DNA of 64,000 nucleotides from Rusavskia elegans (Eukaryota > Ascomycota > Lecanoromycetes > Teloschistales > Teloschistaceae): assembly GCA_011316305.1 (NCBI GenBank), contig SAUG01000033.1:62001-126000 (forward strand), in the 5' to 3' direction. The notes beneath the pieces were generated by a model that searched no databases, was not told where the DNA came from, and was given only the letters and a program-made list of their open reading frames with translations. The position numbers and the translations under genes were made by a program. This document shows positions 1-13,393 of the stretch, piece after piece (within the stretch, counting starts at the first letter, position 1; the number at the start of each line of letters is the position of its first letter).

Positions 1-3000
1 AGATCTAGGTCCTTGTAGTGAAGCAGTGCGTTGTTGGGACGGCTGCTGTTGCGTACGTGGGACAACATTAACAAGACTTTGATTCGCTGAGACAGAAAAG
101 GGAGGAGTGGGAGTAGGTTCGGCCTGTGCGAGAGGTTGATATCTCGGTTGCGAGGTCTGGGCTTGCGGTGATGATATTGGGACTGGCTTGGTGGCTTGTA
201 CTTGCGAAGATTCGCTTTCAATATCGAGCTGGTCAACACTTGGGGCTAGTGGCCTTTGAGGAGGTAATTGGGGAGTGTTCTCAGCTCGCCGCTTGTTCTG
301 TATCGTTGGTGCTGGCGGCGGGCCCATGTCTTCGCCTCGTTTGATCCGTTCATCCGCCTCCAGGGCGATCTTTTTTAGAAACTCGTTTTCCTCTTTCTGA
401 GAGGCCCGGTTATAGTAGTTTCGTACCTGCAGAAGAAGGTTAGATTGGCTCAGATCATGTGATGGAGATGATCGAACGAAACATTACCATTGTGACCGAT
501 TTCGTCTTCATAGTATCAGCAATAGCTTGCCAATTGGTGCCAAAATGGCCGAGTAAATTTTGGAAATCTTGATGCTCCGGAACCGACCAATAGCTTGACG
601 TGCTAGGTTGACCGGTCCTCTGCTGCTGTGGTGGTGGAATTTGAGGCTCGAACAGCGGCTGTTGTGACTTCTGAGCTCCAGCCAAAGTTGTGGGTACCGA
701 CATGGACTGTCTATTCATCCAATTCTCGATCGATAATGGCTGGGTTGGAGGCATAGCCTGAAGTCCGGCAAGGAGTTGTGCACCCTCGAGATCGTCCAGC
801 ACCTGTTCGGCTTCAGGCTTCGGCTCCCGACTTTTTCCCCGTCCAGCATCCCTATCGCCTTTCTGGGGCGATGGGCCTGGTGCAGCAGCTAGCAGGACCG
901 CCTTCCCTCTCCTCACACCCTTCTCTTTCGGAGCCCCTGCGCCTCTTCGTCGTGGTTTCTCCACGCTTGTTTCTCCATTCGCATCGACCTTTGAAAGAAC
1001 TAGGTTCCGTCTAATAGGGGTTGCTGCCGGCGTGGCAGCTTCGACATCACTTGTGGCACCAAAAACCGGCGCCGCCGTCCTCTTCGGACGGCCTGTTTCG
1101 GTCACAGCGGCGGATCCTGGATCGAGTTCCGTATTGCCATCGTACGAGGGCATTAGATTGCTGGATTTGGCACGATTCTGTGGTCCGCGAGGACCTCGAC
1201 GGCCTTTCTTGATCCGCAAGAATGCCTTTTCTTTCTCCTTGTACATGCAGCTAGCTTTAGTGAGATAATAGTGCTGGACACAATCTTGATAATTTCGACC
1301 AGGTATCTCGGCAGCGATGGCTCCCCATCTCTTCGGATTCAGTATGTATTGGTCGATGAATTTGTCGTGTTCTTCGGCCGTGAAATCATCCTTCCTCGGC
1401 GCAAACGCAAGAGCTTGCAGCACCCCATGGTCCGGGACGAAGTTGTTCATGTCAGTGAAGAGCATGGCTTTTGACTCATGCGCACTCAACATGTCAGGCA
1501 CTACAGCTTCTTTGTCGTGATTCGGTGCCCGATCGGCGAGCTGGTGAGTGCGTCTCAATTCTTCATCAGCTGCAGTTTTTTCGGAGATCTTCAAAACTTC
1601 CTCCATCTGGGATTCGCTGGTATTTCGCACGCGACGAGTTCCAGATATCGATGTGATCGCGCAGCCGATTACAGGTGTCACTTCAACGGGGGCAGGCGGA
1701 GGCGCGGCATCGTTCCTTGCTTTCTCCTGCTCTTCCAGTTCTATATTCTTCCATCGCCACGAGCGGTAGTCTTCTGCAAATTGTTGCTTGTCTTCCTCAT
1801 ACTGGACTTCCACCTCCTCTTCTTGAATCTTCAGCTGTTCCAATATGCGCGACTTCACGAGTTCATGGAGACCAAAGCCCTGCAAATCTTCTATCTCTGA
1901 CAGTGGGGTGGGTGGGCCAGGCACCAGAAATGGAAGGCTTTCGATGGGAGGGGTGAGTCTGCGGGCCAGAGAGGGACTGATGTTATGATGAATGTCTACA
2001 TCCATCTCCACTTTCTCATCATCTTCCGCTTTGGGCGAGGGAAGACCAGAGGCCGGTATCTGGGTTGGCACTGGTTCTCTCGGCAGTTGAGGGAATCCAC
2101 CGTTAGCCAGATCTTCTGCAGCACTTGCGAGAGCATCGCACTCTTCGAGCAATGCCAGAAGGTCTTGATGATGCCGAGGCGTTTGCGGTCGTCTCGCCTC
2201 AAGCATCTGTAACTCGCGGTTGAATTTTCGCTCGGCTGCCTCGAAATCGTCATCATCGAGATCCATCGCGCTGTCTTCAGGACCTGCGTCCGGCTCAATT
2301 CTCTGGGAGGCTTCTGAGACTGGACCAACAGTGTTGGCTTGCTTCATGGGAAGCGCTTGTTCCTCTATCCTAGGGCTCCCTGTCGCCGATCTATGCCTGT
2401 ACTCTCTAGACGCCGCTTGCAGGTTGTCACCCTCGGCCTTGGCTTGATCCAATGCAGCTTTGAGCGAGGAACCACCCCGTGGCCAAGCAAGATCATAGTT
2501 TTCACGCTCTTCTTGATCCGGAGGAGGACTCTTTGCCCTATCGTCTCCGGCATTATCTCGTTTGGTGGGTACAGTATTCATGATCGAAGGCCCACGCGGT
2601 GCATGTTGCGGAGGGCCTTGAGCAAGACCGGGTCGTACCCAGGTCAGATTTGGCTGGCCACCTCGCCATGACGGGTTCATATGCCGTTGGGGCGGGACTC
2701 TAGAAGCTGGGGGTACTATTTGTCTGATTGATGGCGCACTTCTCTCCGCTCGTGGACCGGTGGGAACCTTGGCGGGAGACGGTTGACCTGGGATAGAAAT
2801 CTCCCGGTGTGTCGGTCTACTAGGGAAAGGGCCTACAGTGTCCTGCCGAAGGGATTCTGCGACAACTTCTCTTCGCGATGGGTGGACTAGCTGTAGGGAC
2901 GTGGCCCTTGCCGCCATTTGAGATCCAGCGTGTTGCCCAGGGAGTCTTGAATGACTATTTTCTGTGGGTTGACGTTGATTTGAAGACGTCGGTAATGCTC

Positions 3001-4381
3001 TGGACATGGAGTCTCCCGCGGTATTGTCGCTTAAGGAGAGCCTTGGTCCGCTTGGTGCCGTTGGAGGAGCTGGCGCCGCACTACTGAGATATTTATTGTC
3101 ATTCGTTGTCCGGCTGATTGGAGGCTTCTGCTCTGTCAGCGGTGACAGTTCGCTATGCTGCTCTGCTTTTGGCGTGCTGGAGACTTGACTCAACAGCTGA
3201 GCCTTTGGTGCGGAAGGAGGCTGCCTGGCAGTCCCTTGCCCAGCTTGAGAAGCCAATGTGGTGAAGTCACTGGTACTAGACTTCTTAGCGATCGCGGCGC
3301 CTGGTTCAACAACTGGTTGTCTATACGAGATGGATCCAAACGCTGGTACTTGAGGAGCCTGTGGAGGTGAAGATGGTGGCTGCACGGGGAGCCGATCTCT
3401 GTCTGGACGATGGATAATTGCATCCATCCGCCCAGGATCTTTCACACTGTTACCATAATTGGAGGCAATATTAGGACCGGAAGATCTTCGACTTGAGTCC
3501 GAACTTGGTCCTCTGTAAGTATGACTGGAGCGGTCTACATTCAGCTGGTTTGACATGGGTCCGGTGGCTGAAAGAGGCGTTGATGGATTAGTCCCCGATG
3601 AATTTCTGGAATCTGGCCGAAAGGGTGGATCTCTTCTTAAATCTCGGTCTTTATCCTCCCAAGGCCGTCTGTAGTCCTCGTCACGCCGAGAAGGCTCCTG
3701 GTCACGGTCACGGTCTCGATCTTCCCGTGGATTCCTGTCCCAACTCCTATCGCCTGAAGCGCTTCTGACCCGAAAGCTGTCTCGTTCATCAGCAAAGTTT
3801 CCTCTGCCTCTATGACCATAGTCCCAATCGCCACGACCGCGAGCACGAAAGGAAGGCCGGCCTCGAAATCCAGCCGAGTGTGGACCTTCGGCCAAAACAT
3901 CAGGCCGGGGACGATCACGGTCTATGTCTCTTGATGTGAGATCACGGGAATCTCTACCGTAATCGCGGCGTGGAGATCTGGTTCGGCCGCGACCTGGTGG
4001 TGAAATGCGCCGGTCACGAGTGTCGGCGGAAGCTCTGTGTGACCAGTCACGATAGCTGCCTCCTCTTGCAATGGTCGCATCTCGAGGGTCTCGATACTCG
4101 CGGTCACGGAAATCACCACGAGAGAAGCCACGGCCTCTTGGTGGAAAATTTCCTCGAGGTGGATCGACGTAAGCTTTGGGGCCCCTCGGTGGCTCCCGTG
4201 GTGGTTCTCGATGATGTGTATTCGAGTCGAAGGATCGGTAGTTGGAATCCGCAATTCGGGAAGTTTGGGGTCCGTTGTTGTACGGGCCTGATGTGCGTCG
4301 ATCCGTGAACCTGGGGGGGGATCGATCCCGTGCTGGAAACCTAGACTCGGGTTGTTCTGGTGGAGGGTAGCGTGATGACAT
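1..4381 (-). CDS. SNT1-like SANT-domain corepressor (3' end beyond window)
   Basis: Large nuclear protein with two SANT/Myb domains, the architecture of Snt1/SMRT/NCoR corepressors that scaffold the Set3C-type histone deacetylase complex. The first ~300 residues are an Arg/Asp/Ser/Gly-rich low-complexity tail, followed by a long Pro/Ser-rich linker and a Glu-rich coiled stretch near residues 850-900. SANT1 is at about residues 1010-1060 (motif KRWGAIAAEIPGRNYQDC). SANT2 begins near residue 1268 (GTNWQAIADTMKTKS) and is interrupted by one intron at 487-427 (GTAATG...CAG, 61 bp), after which the frame continues as VRNYYN and stays open to base 1. The gene is therefore cut by the window edge. 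The start at 4381 (MSSRYPPP) is the first good ATG of the long frame. Family assignment rests on the SANT pair and linker layout; Set3C membership is inferred. Confidence 0.8.
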
Positions 4382-5102
4382 TGGACATGGTCCTTGGCAA
4401 CGTTTGGGTCACGCAAGGATGAACGGATCGTGTGAGTGGATGTTAAGAGTTCTCTCGCTCGCAAAAGATGGAACTGTGATGGCGATGGTCGAAACCCTGT
4501 CGTGGCTTGGAATTGTGCAGCTGATGTGTAACGGCCCGTCAGCAACCACATCTGCCTCGTGAAGACAATGACATGGAAAGAATCAAGTGCAAGCTGTGGG
4601 GACTCGTTTGCTCTATACGAAGGGGAACATGATACAGAACGAAAAAGCATACCTCGACACGTGGGTGATATGTATGATATGTAAGCTGATTATGAGTGCG
4701 TTGGACGTGGACGACCGAGGGGGAAGGACTTAGTCGAAACAAGCGGAAAGCCTCAAGGGCGGCTCAAAACAGGAACGAGCTAAACACGGGCCGAACCGTG
4801 TCGATAAGCGATTAGCGAGCAGATCTTCCAGAAGCGGACCGTGCGTTTCCTTTGCTTTCACCGTCTGTTCATGTATCGATCGAAACATCGCATTGGTTCC
4901 ACTTATACCCGATGTCCATGGTATCCTCGGGTCTTTGCTTTAGGATCCAACAATGACGTCCTCTTATTTCTTCCCTCCTGCTCGGCACTGACAGGATTCA
5001 AGAAGATAAGCCGTGTAGTTACAACGAGCCTCGAGACTTTTTGGCCCCACGCGTGCCGCCACCCCTCTAGTGACGACAATATTCTTTCTCTGGATTTGCA
5101 AA
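4382..5102. promoter_or_regulatory. Divergent promoter, SNT1-like / deoxyhypusine synthase
   Basis: A 721 bp interval lies between two divergent starts and must hold both promoters. Short overlapping reading frames occur on both strands, but none has recognisable family features. I see no clear TATA box. Confidence 0.4.
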
Positions 5103-6306
5103 ATGGTCGATACCGCTCCAAATGGTAGACCTGCGCTGGACAAAGCTACCGATGCCGTCCTCAAGCCATCCGCGCCCATATCACCTACTGCCCGCGTGGT
5201 GAGAGGAGTGGAGTTCAACGAGCATACAAATACTCCCTTGACTGTGGAAGAGCTAGTTAAAAACATGGCGAGCATGGGCTTCCAAGCAAGCGCTGTATCT
5301 GAGGCAGTCCGGATTGTGAATGACATGGTTTGTCTTGACATCGCCAATAGCCTCATTGAACCTCCACTGAACTGATCAAGTGGTAATGAATCAGAGGGAT
5401 TGGGAAGATCCTGAGGATCACACCCGGACAACCGTCTTTCTAGGCTACACGTCCAATCTGGTATCTTCTGGTCTGCGAGAAACGCTGCGCTACCTCGTCG
5501 AACATAAACACGTATCGGCCATCGTCACTACGGCCGGCGGGGTGGAAGAGGATTTGATCAAATGTCTTGCGCCTACGTACCTTGGATCTTTCTCCTCACC
5601 GGGAGCTCAGCTCCGCGAAACCGGCATGAATCGCATTGGAAATCTGTTGGTACCAAACAGCAACTACTGTGCGTTCGAGGACTGGGTGGTACCTATTTTG
5701 GATCAGATGCTGGCCGAGGTAGAAGCATCCAAACTCGACGACGAACCATTGATGTGGACCCCAAGCACGGTCATTCAACGGCTGGGGAAAGAAATTAATA
5801 ATGATGCCTCCATCCTGTACTGGGCATATCGAAATGATATCCCTATCTTCTGCCCGGCTCTGACCGACGGCAGCCTCGGCGACATGCTCTACTTCCACAG
5901 CTACAAAACATCGCCCAAGGTCTTGGACATCAGTATTACTCGTGACATCAGGAGAATCAACGACATAGCGATGAAGGCGAAAAGAGCAGGCATGATTATA
6001 CTCGGTGGAGGGATCGTCAAGCATCACATAGCGAATGCGTGTCTGATGCGGAACGGAGCGGAGAGCGCCGTCTACATCAACACGGCGCAAGAGTTTGACG
6101 GCAGCGATGCTGGGGCTCGGCCGGACGAAGCAGTCAGCTGGGGCAAGATCAAGGTTGACGGTGACAGCGTCAAGGTAAGGGGCGTGAGATGGATGTGGAT
6201 GCTCTGAGATTCTGACGTGTTTTAGGTTTATGCCGAAGCGACGGTGGTGTTCCCCCTCATCGTGGCAGCGAGCTTCGCGCGACCTGGCAAAACAAGCGAC
6301 AAGTAG
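5103..6306 (+). CDS. DYS1: Deoxyhypusine synthase
   Basis: Catalyses the first step of hypusine formation, moving the aminobutyl group of spermidine onto a lysine of eIF5A, with NAD as cofactor, in the cytosol. Exons are 5103-5327, 5395-6174 and 6226-6306, joined by 67 and 51 bp GT-AG introns, giving 361 residues, close to the usual ~360-370. Visible family motifs are FLGYTSNL and [16 protein letters not shown] (NAD/spermidine pocket), the active-site lysine segment [12 protein letters not shown] (Lys near residue 283) and the C-terminal [20 protein letters not shown]. The start MVDTAPNG was preferred over an in-frame ATG 33 bp upstream, since family members begin close to this point. A single-copy housekeeping gene with nothing odd in the sequence. 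Confidence 0.96.
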
Positions 6307-6379
6307 AGCTTGCCGCTAACATGTGATATTTACGATCTCGTAATGATCGATCCTGGCTGAAGGAGCCTTGATGTCATCG

Positions 6380-6575
6380 TTTCAGGGGCTTGTCGGGTTA
6401 ACAGTCAATCGCAATAAGGGGGTACAACAGTCGGTACCTCGATTTCGATTATCGTTGTATCAATTACTTGGGTCTTACAATGGAGCTACTTATTGTATCA
6501 GTTCTCGTTTGTATATAGCTTACATTACGATCTACTGTTAACATGCAGAGAGAAAGCTGGTTGACTCCCAAATAG
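6380..6575. repeat. Diverged MITE-like element, copy 1
   Basis: About 195 bp alignable along its length with 22197-22400. Shared words include AGGGGCTTG, CGCAATAAGGGG, ACAACAGTCG and TATATAGC. Most differences are C/T or G/A. The terminal inverted repeat that is clear in copy 2 is eroded here. Non-coding. Confidence 0.6.
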
Positions 6576-7343
6576 CCTTTTTGAATTCCACAACCCCTGA
6601 TCCTCTTGAATGACTGAAGTGTACTCAATCGCTGTTGAACCGAAGTCAGATGGGGCTCAATATGGAATTAAGATTATTGGATCGGATATGCGAGTAGGCT
6701 GGGGAGAACAAAAGCCTTGCTGCACCATAACTTATCCATCGGGCTCCAGGCCCTCTCCCAATGGATGTTCGTGATAGATGACTCCGAGCGCTGACACTAT
6801 AAGTTGGTGATATAGGCAGCCTGAAACTGCCCCCACAATGGCCCCAAGGCCCGGGCATTGGCCACCCGAAGGCTAACGGTGGGGTATGATTCATTGGGCC
6901 TTGGCTAAAGGCATCACTCCGACTCGGGTGCCCGCATAGCGCTAAACCTCAGTGGACGCTCGTTTCCTGGCGGTGTGAATCATTTCGGATGTTGCAGCCT
7001 TGATAACTCACCAGCCTTCTCTCACCTCACCAGACATTTCCTGTCATATGAGAAAATTCTTCTCCGCACCTTCTCCGACATACCGAACCCCTTTGAATAC
7101 TCGGTCTGAAACTCCACACCCCGAGCAGTGTCCGAGATGTGATCTTATCTGTGTACAGCTTCGAAGGATCAGCATCCAGCTGGCTACCTTGTTCGAAGAC
7201 TAAGGTACGGCCACTGCTTCTTCCCTATAGGTACATCTTGCTCGGATCTTGCATGAGTCAATATACTGACTGTTATCAAAGTCGATTCACTGCGCAGCGT
7301 CATTCACTGATGCTGACCCTTCACTTGCTCCACGATCTCAGAA
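6576..7343. other. Intergenic, upstream of MATH/RING gene
   Basis: I see no coding family signature or RNA gene in these ~770 bp. They presumably contain the promoter and leader of the gene at 7344. Confidence 0.4.
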
Positions 7344-10300
7344 ATGGATATCGCTGTCTCCATGAGCAGCAATGAACATGCTACACCATCCTACGAATCT
7401 CTCCACTCCACCGCCGAACCTGCCTCGCCTTCCCTACAATCACATCGAAACCTTCACCCGTCGATATCTACACACTCTCCCCGACGCCGTCAACATCCGT
7501 CATCACGCTCTTCGCCTGCCCCCCCATCATTCCATCCGTTCGAGAACACCGATATGAACTTCAGCCAGACCACCATAGCCACCGCCACGGCCTCAACCAC
7601 AACGCAGTCCGACCCTCGTACTGCTTGGCGCGGCGCTAATCCTCCCACCATGTCGGAAGGCCAGGACCACGATAGCATGGAAACCGATGACGACGACCAT
7701 GATTCAGCCTCCGAAGACAACATGAGTACCCATCATCCAGAATCCGATCTCGCTGCCTCGGCCTACCCCCTGCAACCACTCTCAGGCCACGACGAGGCCA
7801 TGGACACCACGCCTGATGATCCTCATGATGACGGGCGCTCAGGCGATCATCTGCTAGGTAATGTTCATCCAAGGTGTTGACGATACAGACTAACGGTACT
7901 CACATTTCTCCATCAGGTCCAGATAGCCAAGCTGCGACTTCATCGGATGAAGACGAACGTCCTTCTCCAAACCCGCCAACTGTCAATCAATCGCAGCCAT
8001 CACACTCTACCCCGATTACGCAAAGCACTGCAAGCAGCGGTGGATGGAGTCCTCCAGCCCCTGCTCCACCTTTTCTAACTCCCGCATCAGACTCCACAAA
8101 CCCTTTGAATCCAGCATCAGACTCTACAAATCCTTTCAACCCAGGTGCAGAGCAAGATGCTGCTCAGGCGGCCACCGCGACTGCTGCTCCTACGGAGCAT
8201 GCTACCACCCCGCCAGCCGTTGGAGAACGTGCTACTCCCCCACCACAAGAGCAAAACAGTAATCAAGGAGACTCGGAGCTACAAGAGGGCAGAGAAGCAG
8301 ACGAGGATCAGGAAGATGACTCCTCGGATGAAGAGGAGCGCGCATACTGGGCGGAATTTGCCGAGGATACATCCGGACCGGATGAGGATGAGCTTCGGGA
8401 TATTGAGCAGGAAGAAGAAAAAGATGGGCTCGACCGTGAGTGTCAGTCCGAATCCGGAAGGCTCTTCTGACTAGTTTCTAGATGATCGTTGGGAGTCAAT
8501 CACGTTCGAGCCGTTGGACGACCCAGAATATATTCCCGGCGTATGCGGTCAGATACAATGGACGGTGACTCCCGTCAACGGTACTCCGGAAAAGCCAAAC
8601 AGAGCGAAGATCATGAGGTCCCCTTCGGTCCTGATAGGGGGACTGTATTGGAACATCAAGTACTTCCCACGGGGCAATGATGGCACGGAGCAAATGAGTG
8701 TCTATATAGAATGCTCTTCGTCTCCTGATGGCCCAGAGGCTGAAGATGACTCGGACAACGAAAGCTCTTGCAACGAAGAGAGTGGAAGTCACTCGAATGA
8801 CGAGGCGCCAACAGACGAGGGTGCTCCTCAATCCCACGCGATTTCTCCAAACGTCGATGTTTCCCAAGAAGCTGATCAACAGGTGGCCAAGATCATTGAA
8901 GCGCCATCGGAAAGTGGAGCAAAGGGATACCAGACGTGGGAAGCTGCGGCCCAAATAAGCTGCATAGTCTACAATCCCAAGGAACCCAGAGTGAATATGT
9001 TTCGCAAGAGCTGTCATCGATTCACCAAAGATAATCCCGACTGGGGCTGGACAAGATTCCACGGGCCTTGGGAGGCAATTCACTTACGCAAACGTCGGCA
9101 ACGTCAAGCCCTCCTGCGTAATGACACTCTGGCTTTCACGGCCTACATTCGCACCGTCCAAGATGATACGAAGAGTCTCTGGTGGCATGCGCCTAAGAAA
9201 GGTAGCGGTTGGGATAGCTATGACAGGATCGGGGTCAAGTCGTTGGCAACTGGGTCATCGAGGGACAGCGCGATCGTTGCAGCGATCTCGTGCTGGCTTC
9301 ATCTGAACCCGATAGTCGAGATGATCCAGAACATGAGAATCCCTGATGCAGCGACTGATCCTAACGAGAGAAAACGACCTCTGTTCTCCGCGTTACAGGA
9401 AGTCGTCGACGTTATGTCTAGACCCTCTGCGGAAACAGACCAACAATCAATGATGAATCTTACATCATGGTTGGACTGGTATATCACCGACATCCAGATG
9501 TCAAGAACTGATCTCTTAATACCGATCAGCGTCTGGGAATCCCTGCGTCGTATATTGAATCACGAAGCTTCGGGGACTGGCAATATGACGGCAGTGTCTG
9601 ATTTGTTCCAAGACATACTGCTACTTAAGCAGCCAGATGCTTGGGAACATGATTCGCCCATATGCTCAGCTGTATTCGGCCAGGGTCTTGAGGAGGTCAT
9701 ACAAACAAAACCAGACGAAGCTCATAGTGTCCAAGAAACCATCGATCTTGTCTCTTCTTCGGTCAACCCATTTCGCGTCTGGGGAGGATTCGATGGTCAA
9801 ACCCTACAGACAAATGAACACCCGGCCGTCCTTCAAGTTGAGCTTCACCGCCATGGCTATGACAAGAAAGCGAGAAAATGGAACAAGCTGACACACCACA
9901 TCGAGGTTAACGAAAGCATCAGTTATAGCGCACCCAAGACAGGCGTCAAGTGCAACTACACATTATTTGGCTTCATTGTGCAGGCTGGCGCGCTCACGTC
10001 ACAAGACTGCTATTCAGTAATCCGCCCATCAGGCCCCGGTACCCGATGGATCAAATACTCTGGGAACACTAGCCACCGGGGAGCATCTTGTTTAACCACG
10101 ACCCAGGCGGTCACAGCCCACGAGGGGAGGGGGAAAGACACGACTGGGGATTCAGCCGTGGCACATATCGTGCTCTATGTGAGGACTGACAACTTATCAA
10201 GCATTCTTTCTCTGCCACCAACCCATCCGCAACCGCCTACTCCCGTCTCAAAGACTACTAGTCCACCCCCAGAAGCAGATACCCAACACGATATGTCCCT

Positions 10301-12093
10301 ACGAATCTATAATTCCACGCTTTTTAATTCTCATGTTGGAAGAGGTCTCCCGGACCTGTGGGCTCCCATCAACCAAAAAGATCCTAGCCCAGTCATAGAT
10401 CTACGACTTCCAAAGACAGCCCCGATCGGGCAAGAAATCGAGCGTTTAGACGAGGGTTTCCTTAAACACTCGAATGATGCAGAAGCAAATGACCAGCAGT
10501 ATACCTGCGGGTTGTGGTATTTGAAGTCGGATCTATCTTCTGTTCAAGGCTTACCACGCATTCTCCCTGTATCAAAGGAAGATACGTTGGAGAAGGTCAC
10601 GGATCGCCCCGATGTGTGCCGTATCTGGCTTCATCTGCAAGAGTCGGATCTATCAGAAGGAAACGCGAATACGGTGCCGGATGAAGAGCCAAACGAAACG
10701 CACGAAGAACAGGCAGAGGCTCGAGGAGATGGTTTTGACCCTGAAGATTCCGTGATGACGCAGGACCATCCAACTGAGGTCCCAGCCAACAACAGAGAGC
10801 TTGGACTTGACGAGAATGTTCCAATTCCTCCAATTACTCCTGCAAATTTTGTACCTCAATCCAGTCTGCCGCCGTCAGCTCCTGAGGGTGACGTGCCCCC
10901 ACCCACTCCACAGGATGAGAATGCGACTCAGACCACCTCCGGGGATGCTGTCATGGCGCAAGATCCTCCGGTCGAAGTCTCAACCGCCGGAGACCTTGGA
11001 CCACAAGAAAGTACATTGAACGAGCCTCCTGACTTTGGGGATCCGCCCAGTGCACCAGCGTCAACTATCGGGGATGATGTACCTCCGCTGCCACCACCAC
11101 CGCAGGATGATGGTGGACATGAACCCAATTCCGAGGATACCACAATGAGCGAAGTGCAGGAGCCAGTCGTCTCAGCTGATACCGAGACGTCAGTTCCTGC
11201 ACCCATGGCAAAACGCCTCATCTACTTTTTTGTCAAAGTCTTCGATCTTCAGAAGCAAGAACTGCGTGGTGTGGGGAGTAAGCTGGTGCCTTTTGACAGC
11301 GACATACATACTGAAGTTGGTCGAATCTTGGGCAGTGAAGATGCGATGGAATTGTACCTTGAGAAGGGAAGAGTGATGTGGGAGGATGATCAGGTCCGTC
11401 CATCACGCAGCTTTTCCGATTATGATTTGCGCGATGGCTGTATCCTGATCGTCCACCGCCGTCCTACCCCTTCAGAGTAAGCATATATCTCCATCTTATT
11501 ACTACTACGGGTTACTGACATGGGCTTTCAATAGAGCCACATTGCTCGTCACCCAAGGTAAACACATCAACCCCATTACGTATTTCCAGCATCTTCGGTA
11601 CAACGAGCCGTATCGCCAAACTCACGAGGTGAAATCCGAATACGGCACGGAATACCAATCGGTGCCCCGGTCGAACGGCCTCATCCATGGCTGTGGTACC
11701 AAAATCTACGGCAACGGCGACGCATACGTCGGCAACTGGGTTTCGAGCAAGAAATGCGGCTACGGGACGATGGCATATTCATCCGGAGATACCTACGTTG
11801 GCAACTGGGAACACGACGAGCCCGACGGCGAGGGCAAGATGGTTTACGGCAAGACGCAGAACGTGTACGTCGGAGGGTGGAAGAAGGGCCGCAGACACGG
11901 CAAAGGGGTGATGAGTTACGAAGTCGCGGACGAGGAGCTGGCCATGTGTAAGATTTGCTACGAGAGCGAGATGGATGCTTTGTTCTACGATTGCGGGCAT
12001 GTGGTTGCGTGCGAGGAGTGCGCGAGGCAGGTCGATATCTGTCCCGTCTGTAGGAAGAATGTCAAGGCTGTGTGTAGGATTTGGAAGACGTGA
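7344..12093 (+). CDS. MATH / degenerate USP / MORN / RING-finger protein
   Basis: Four exons, 7344-7857, 7917-8435, 8482-11476 and 11535-12093, encode about 1528 residues. The first ~340 are acidic and Ser/Pro-rich. A MATH domain follows (WESITFEPLDD ... GGLYWNIKYFPRG), interrupted by an acidic insert of about 80 residues and resuming at QTWEAAAQISC. Residues ~590-980 align by eye with a USP7-type deubiquitinase fold, but the Cys box reads GVKSLATGSSRDS and the His box reads FGFIVQAGALTSQDCYSVI, so the catalytic Cys and the usual GHY motif are absent. The C-terminus has a ubiquitin-like stretch, MORN repeats (GDAYVGNW, GDTYVGNW, NVYVGGWKKGRRHGKG) and a C3HC4 RING (CKICYESEMDALFYDCGH ... CPVCRK). 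Similar fungal proteins are often annotated as MATH and UCH domain proteins. Likely role: a RING E3 with a non-catalytic USP-like ubiquitin-binding module. In-frame ATGs at 7344 and 7362 are both possible starts. Confidence 0.85.
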
Positions 12094-13393
12094 TATTTGT
12101 GGAGACAAAAGAAAGGGAGGATAGCAGGCAGATGTGGAGAATGAAGAGAGTGAGGAAAGGAAGAAGGCAGTCAAGGAAAACGACATCTGTGGATCTGGTT
12201 GAATAAGAGGAACTGGGAAGAGAGAAACTCGGCATGCCAATTTATATACTGGACGACGCAATCACAAGACTCATGCATCTTTCATGCCCCCTTTGACGAA
12301 GATGAAGATGAAATTCGGATTTGATGGATTTCATAGGACAGGACAGGGTTGAATTGTTATTCTACATATTCTAGACTGTGGGCGATATTAATTACAAGGA
12401 ACATCACTCCACTTTCATTTTCCCTCAATTCAAGTGGTGCTGAGTGAGCCGTGATGTATACAAGTGTATCTACGGTACTTCTGACGAGATTGAGACAGAT
12501 GTCAGCCACTATCAAATTACCCGTAACAACTACATAACATATCCCTCGTTTTCTCAACCTTCTATCCCTCAATACGTCCACTTCCTTTCTTCCTTCCTCG
12601 AGCATGTAATCCAATATCCTCCCCCCCTCCTTTCTCAAGGAGCTAAACGGTGATTACAACTCCCCCCTTCCCCTCGACCTCATCAAAAAACAAACTCATA
12701 ACATGTCTTCAATAATAATGCCATACCAGTACCGACATCAACTCTCTTTATTCTACACCCCAGCGAGCCCAACCGGGTAACCCACAATCCCCGGACTCAT
12801 CCAAACCATGCGATACCATGCATTTATTTTTCTCGATCACATACCTTTATTCACTAGCCTCCTCTCCCCTTCTTCCCCCTTCTCCCCACTCTTTCCCCAA
12901 GAAGCACTAACAAGATAGGAGATGGATGAGAAGCCGGCCCGGAGGGTAGCCAGCGGGAAATGGAAAGAGTGATGGTGATTAATATTTACCATACCTGCAC
13001 CTCGATGATGTGAAGAGTAGGAATACAAAAATACCTACCTGTCTAGAATCCCATCGACTGGCTTCCTTTGCATCGGCGATTGATATTTATCAATACATTG
13101 TTCTGCGTCACCGTCAGAACACCCGCGAACACAAATACAGGAATCCAGGAGGAAAAGGGCCAGCTGAATCGTATGGCCGAAGAGTGAGAAACGCAGTCTA
13201 GCTAGCGAGGAAAGGAAAGGAAAAGAATTAGACATGTAAGGGTATATCTACTCTACGCCTTTTAAGGGGATCATCCCACCCAGCCAGCTCAATCCTATAC
13301 GCTACACGCTATACGTCCAGCGCTTCAAAAATTGAGCTCGTGCATCTCGTCAAAACATATACCTCATGATAGTCGGGATTATTTTTCTCCCCC
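12094..13393. other. Convergent intergenic region
   Basis: 1.3 kb lie between the 3' ends of the MATH/RING gene and the heat shock factor gene. Pyrimidine-rich tracts near 12540-12700 and 12850-12900 are the only visible structure. No gene is supported, and the sequence is probably 3' UTRs. Confidence 0.5.

Noticed and set aside
3922..4650. Long antisense-frame ORF (242 codons) overlapping the SNT1-like start
   Set aside because: Same strand, different frame of an Arg/Ser-rich low-complexity region. Composition follows the base bias of the real gene and no domain is visible.
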